Assembly (NCBI GenBank): GCA_035476815.1 | Contig: DATILD010000104.1 | Coordinates: forward strand, 62,001-126,000 | Reading direction: 5' to 3' | DNA from: Methylibium sp035476815 | Lineage (GTDB): Bacteria; Pseudomonadota; Gammaproteobacteria; Burkholderiales; Burkholderiaceae_C | Length of the DNA stretch: 64,000 nt | Part shown: piece by piece, positions 61,302 to 64,000 of the stretch | Position numbering within the stretch: the first letter of the stretch is position 1 | How the letters are laid out: every line of letters begins with the position of its first letter | The notes under the pieces: model-generated | Database searches by the model: none | What the model saw: only the letters and a program-made list of their open reading frames with translations | Told to the model about the DNA's origin: nothing | Program-made: the position numbers and the translations under genes

Positions 61302-62090
61302 ATGCAACTGGTTCAACTGGAAGTGGATGCGCGAAGCGGCATTGCGCAACTGCGCTTCAATCGCCCGCACGTGCTCAACGCCATCGACGTGCCGATGGCG
61401 CGTGCACTGCGGGATCAAGTGAACGTGCTCGCAGCCGATCCTCGGGTGCGCTGCGTGGTGCTGAGCGGTCAAGGCAAGGCCTTCCTGGCTGGTGGCGACC
61501 TCGCGCCGCTGGTGGAGGACTTCGGCCATGCGCCGCAGGTCGTGGACGATCTCCTCGATGCCATGTATCCGGCCATCGAGGGCCTGCGCAGCATCAATGC
61601 GCCCGTGATCGCCGCAGTGCATGGTGCGGTGGCCGGCGCCGGGCTGTCGCTGATGGCAGGGTGCGATCTGGTCCTGGCTGCCGAGGGCACCCGCTTCCTC
61701 ATGGCCTTCGACAGGGTCGGCCTGCCGCCCGATTGTGGGGGCACCTACTACCTGCCGCGCCTGATCGGCCCGCGCCACATGGCCGAGCTGTACTTGCTCG
61801 GCTCAACCCTCACGGCCGAGCAAGCCCAGGCCTTGGGACTGGTCAACCGGGTGGTGCCGGCCACCGAGCTGGTGGCACGGAGTCAACAGTGGGCCGAGCA
61901 GATCGCCAGCGGACCCACCCGAGCGTGCGGGGAGTTCAAGCGGTTGGTCGGGCGATCCCTGTCCTCGACACTGCCAGAGCAGCTCGAAGCCGAACGGGCC
62001 GCCGTTCAGGCCGCCATGCTGACCGAGGACTTCCGGGCCGGCGCGGGCGCCTTCATGGCGCATCAATGGCCACGCTTTGCGGGACATTGA
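61302..62090 (+). CDS. enoyl-CoA hydratase/isomerase family protein
   Basis: A 262-residue crotonase-fold protein with FLAGGDLAPLVEDF and GAVAGAGLSLMAGCDLVLA. The first catalytic Glu position carries Leu-Ser and the second reads VGLPPDCGGTYYLPR with Asp, as in isomerases such as PaaG. It resembles the protein at 236-1027 in this feature. It is 10 bp after the RND gene and is the last gene of the TetR-controlled set, so it likely acts on the substrate that set transports. Confidence 0.87.
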   Translation: MQLVQLEVDARSGIAQLRFNRPHVLNAIDVPMARALRDQVNVLAADPRVRCVVLSGQGKAFLAGGDLAPLVEDFGHAPQVVDDLLDAMYPAIEGLRSINAPVIAAVHGAVAGAGLSLMAGCDLVLAAEGTRFLMAFDRVGLPPDCGGTYYLPRLIGPRHMAELYLLGSTLTAEQAQALGLVNRVVPATELVARSQQWAEQIASGPTRACGEFKRLVGRSLSSTLPEQLEAERAAVQAAMLTEDFRAGAGAFMAHQWPRFAGH

Positions 62091-62136
62091 AGACGCCCCA
62101 CGATCAACATCTCGATGCAGCTGAGCTGGAGACAAA

Positions 62137-62301
62137 TTGAGCATCGGGAAGCGCCTCGCGCTGGCATTTGGACTGGTGCTGCTGCCCCGCCAGGCCCGGT
62201 CGGCCGCGGCCACCTTCCGCCGGCTTGTTCTCACGCAAGAACGGGTTGCGCGCACCTTGGCGGCCAGCCCGTCGCAGGCGAGCCGCTTCCCCGGCGGTTG
62301 A
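62137..62301 (+). pseudogene. possible 5' remnant of a methyl-accepting chemotaxis protein gene
   Basis: A TTG start with GGAG 5 bp before it is followed by SIGKRLALAFGLVLL, which is the standard beginning of many chemotaxis receptor proteins (first membrane helix). The helix is then interrupted by PRQARSAAATF and the frame stops after 54 codons. The rest of the 62091-62494 gap holds nothing I recognise. I read this as a decayed receptor gene end; the evidence is one short motif. Confidence 0.4.
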
Positions 62302-62494
62302 CTGGGGCGCGCTTCCAGGTTGTTCGAGGCGGTCTGTGTCTATGCGGGAACGCTGGAGGCCGGACGCGGGCCGCGGGCCGTGGGGTCAGGAACGTCGACC
62401 TGGTGGACGCCCTGGCGCAAACCTGGGATGGCACGGTGGAGCACTCCATGGCGTTGGCCGCCGTGACCCGGTCGCAGGCGACCCACCCTCCCGG

Positions 62495-63199
62495 TCAAGC
62501 CTTCTTGACCGTCTTCTTCGCGACGGCCGGCCGGCCGACTTTCTTGGCGGCCGGTCGGGCGGCCCGCGCACCTGCCTTGGGGTCGACCATCAAGCCGCGT
62601 GAGATGACGCCGGCAATCTGATCGGCCGCCTCGTCCACGTCGAAATCACCCTCGCCACGCAGGTAGGCCCAGGTCTGGTGTTCGATGCTGCCGAAGATCA
62701 TGTTGCGGCTCACGGCCAGCGAGATGTCCGGGCGGAACTCGCCGGCGCGCACGGCATCCTTGAGCACCGAGATCACCCGACTGGTGTAGCGCCGATTCAG
62801 CTGATAGATGCGCATCGACTTGTAGGTCGGATCGGCGCGCAGCTCCATCAGGATGTAGCGCGACAGGGCGCGCTCGTGCCGGATGATGGACAGGCTCTCC
62901 CAGATCACCTGGCGCAACCGGGCCGTGACGGGCAGCGCCTGGTTGTCCGTGCCCTCGATCTGGTCCAGCACTTCCCCGAACCATTGTTCGGTGACGGTTC
63001 GGAGCAGGTCCCGCTTGGTCGGGAAGTACTTGAAGATGGTGGCTTCGGAAATGCCGCAGCGACTGGCCACCTCGGTGGTCAGCACGCCTTCATAGCCCTT
63101 TTCCTGGATGAGCTTGCGGGTGGTCGCGATGATTTCGGACATCCGCAGATCGGGCGTGAGTCGCGTGATCGTCTTCTTCTTGGGTGATCGGGCGGGCAT
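62495..63199 (-). CDS. TetR family transcriptional regulator with lysine-rich C-terminal tail
   Basis: A 234-residue TetR protein. The helix-turn-helix is VASRCGISEATIFKYFPTKR, followed by a ligand-binding domain. Unusually, both ends are basic: PKKKTITR at the start and ARPAAKKVGRPAVAKKTVKK at the end, the latter like histone H1-type tails with an AT-hook-like GRP. The near-identical palindromes at 54179 and 63373 are its most likely operators, the second lying 170 bp upstream of this gene and divergent. A start at 63244 would add 15 residues. Confidence 0.87.
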   Translation of the reverse strand: MPARSPKKKTITRLTPDLRMSEIIATTRKLIQEKGYEGVLTTEVASRCGISEATIFKYFPTKRDLLRTVTEQWFGEVLDQIEGTDNQALPVTARLRQVIWESLSIIRHERALSRYILMELRADPTYKSMRIYQLNRRYTSRVISVLKDAVRAGEFRPDISLAVSRNMIFGSIEHQTWAYLRGEGDFDVDEAADQIAGVISRGLMVDPKAGARAARPAAKKVGRPAVAKKTVKKA

Positions 63200-63364
63200 G
63201 GTGGGTGTCGTGGGTTGAGCGCAGAGCGCGCCCGGGGGTTTCATCCTACGAAGGACCTCGCCTCGGTCCCTTAGGGTTTCGCTCGTCGCCTGGCAGATGG
63301 GAGCGGCCCAGCGATTGGAGCACGACCGACGGCGGCTTCAAGCGCTCTCCAGGCGTGTGTGTCC

Positions 63365-63393
63365 TTGACATGGTGAGTACAACTCACTAATAA
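63365..63393 (+). promoter_or_regulatory. near-consensus sigma70 promoter with TetR-type operator in the spacer
   Basis: TTGACA (63365-63370), a 17-bp spacer and TAATAA (63388-63393). The spacer holds GTGAGT-ACA-ACTCAC (63373-63387), a perfect 6+3+6 inverted repeat. It shares TGAGTnCAACTCACTAATA with the promoter at 54170. It drives the 2-hydroxyacyl-CoA dehydratase gene starting at 63424. Confidence 0.78.
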
Positions 63394-63423
63394 TAGATTC
63401 GAACCCAAGCGAGGGTTGGCGCG

Positions 63424-64000
63424 ATGCGGATCGCCGACCCATTGAATTCCCACGTGAAGGGGCCCGACGGGCGCACGACCGTGCCTGAGGTGCCCGAACC
63501 TGTTGGCACGTCACAGATGAATCCGATCCTTGAAACCTTGCGGGTGGTGGCCGAGCAGCCCTATCAACGCGCCATCGACGCGAAGCGCCGCGGCCAGAAG
63601 GTGGTGGGCACCCTGCCCATGCACTGCCCGGCCGAACTGATCCATGCCGCGGGCGCGCTGCCGGTGCTCGTGCAGGAGCTGCCCGATCCGATCACCAGCG
63701 GTGGCGGCGCGCTGGCACCGTTCTTCTGCGGCTACACACGCAGCCTGGTCGATCAGGTCACCGAAGGGAAGATCGCCTTCCTGGATGCGATCCTCTTCGT
63801 CGATCACTGCGTGCAGCTCCTGAGCGCGGCCGACGTGGTGCGCGTTGCCCGCCCGGAGACCACGATCCACTTCCACCAGTTGATCGCCTCGGTGGAGCAG
63901 CCCTGGTCGCTGGAGAACTCGGTCAAGACGCTGCGCGCCTTCCTGGAAGACCTGGAAGAGCTCTACGGCATCTCGATCAGCGAAGACGACCTGCGCCGCA
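63424..64000 (+). CDS. 2-hydroxyacyl-CoA dehydratase family protein (HgdB/BcrB-type), N-terminal part
   Basis: The first 192 residues are visible; the gene runs off the window. The pattern GTLPMHCPAELIHAAGALPV, then FFCGYTRSLVDQ and FVDHCVQLLSAADVVRV, is that of the subunits of 2-hydroxyglutaryl-CoA dehydratase and ATP-dependent benzoyl-CoA reductase, whose conserved cysteines bind a [4Fe-4S] cluster. It could dehydrate a 2-hydroxyacyl-CoA or reduce an aromatic CoA ester; partner subunits and the activating ATPase would be downstream. The start is ATG 63424, or possibly the Met at 63517. Confidence 0.8.
   Translation, partial: MRIADPLNSHVKGPDGRTTVPEVPEPVGTSQMNPILETLRVVAEQPYQRAIDAKRRGQKVVGTLPMHCPAELIHAAGALPVLVQELPDPITSGGGALAPFFCGYTRSLVDQVTEGKIAFLDAILFVDHCVQLLSAADVVRVARPETTIHFHQLIASVEQPWSLENSVKTLRAFLEDLEELYGISISEDDLRR

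Overview
The window is about 64 kb of very GC-rich DNA with strongly G/C-biased third codon positions, tight operons with ATGA-type overlaps, and gene families typical of hydrocarbon-, terpenoid- or steroid-degrading Burkholderiales. I infer a betaproteobacterium (Rubrivivax/Leptothrix/Comamonadaceae-like); the sequence alone does not settle the genus. No rRNA, tRNA, CRISPR array, complete insertion sequence or replication origin was seen. Almost everything is one large catabolic island for a hydrophobic, probably alicyclic, substrate.

Layout. (1) 1-4 kb, minus strand: a partial DUF7064/DUF7065-like gene, an enoyl-CoA hydratase/isomerase and a large MalT/LuxR-type ATPase regulator. (2) 4-7.5 kb, plus: alcohol dehydrogenase, XylM-like di-iron membrane hydroxylase and XylA-like ferredoxin reductase, i.e. 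oxidation of a methyl group to alcohol and aldehyde. (3) 7.7-16 kb: DUF1302, DUF1329, Ycf48-like and RND/MMPL genes plus a second DUF1329 gene, a probable envelope uptake/export system for hydrophobic compounds. (4) 16-21.2 kb: APH-like phosphotransferase, an unknown 184-residue protein, two DUF7064/DUF7065-like proteins, a polytopic membrane protein and a tyrosine-phosphatase-like protein. (5) 21.3-26.2 kb: aldehyde dehydrogenase, then membrane protein, orphan cytochrome oxidase subunit III and IV genes and a DUF2834 gene, facing a MarR plus membrane-protein operon with a perfect 11+3+11 operator. (6) 26.7-31.3 kb, minus: SDR, MarR, BKACE, acyl-CoA dehydrogenase, PECR-like SDR and a MaoC remnant. 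(7) 31.5-41 kb, plus: HMGS-like/DUF35 fusion, SCP2-type thiolase, badH-like and badI-like ring-cleavage genes, CoA ligase, ECH/pseudo-HAD fusion, two small hot-dog hydratases and a CoA-transferase. (8) 42.2-53.6 kb, plus: MaoC, CitE-like lyase, two acyl-CoA dehydrogenases, SDR, CoA ligase, EtfBA, the membrane protein with COX3 and COX4 again, and ETF-quinone oxidoreductase. (9) 54.2-64 kb: a second DUF1302/DUF1329/Ycf48/RND set with an enoyl-CoA isomerase, a TetR regulator, and the start of a 2-hydroxyacyl-CoA dehydratase gene.

How it may work together (inference): the RND/DUF1302/DUF1329 machinery handles the hydrophobic compound, XylMA-like hydroxylase and dehydrogenases convert an exocyclic methyl to an acid, ligases make the CoA ester, acyl-CoA dehydrogenases and hydratases put a hydroxyl at C2 of the ring, BadH-like and BadI-like enzymes oxidise and open the ring to a pimelyl-CoA-type product, and the thiolases, CoA-transferase and CitE-like lyase finish branched intermediates. 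EtfBA and ETF-QO carry electrons to quinone. This matches the textbook route for perillic acid or cyclohexanecarboxylate, so monoterpenes or naphthenic acids are the leading substrate guesses.

The most unusual content is a repeated module of a polytopic membrane protein family (four copies) with COX3- and COX4-like genes but no catalytic oxidase subunit nearby, and a regulatory layer of several distinct palindromes shared between distant promoters, including a TetR-type operator sitting in the spacer of two near-consensus promoters 9 kb apart.
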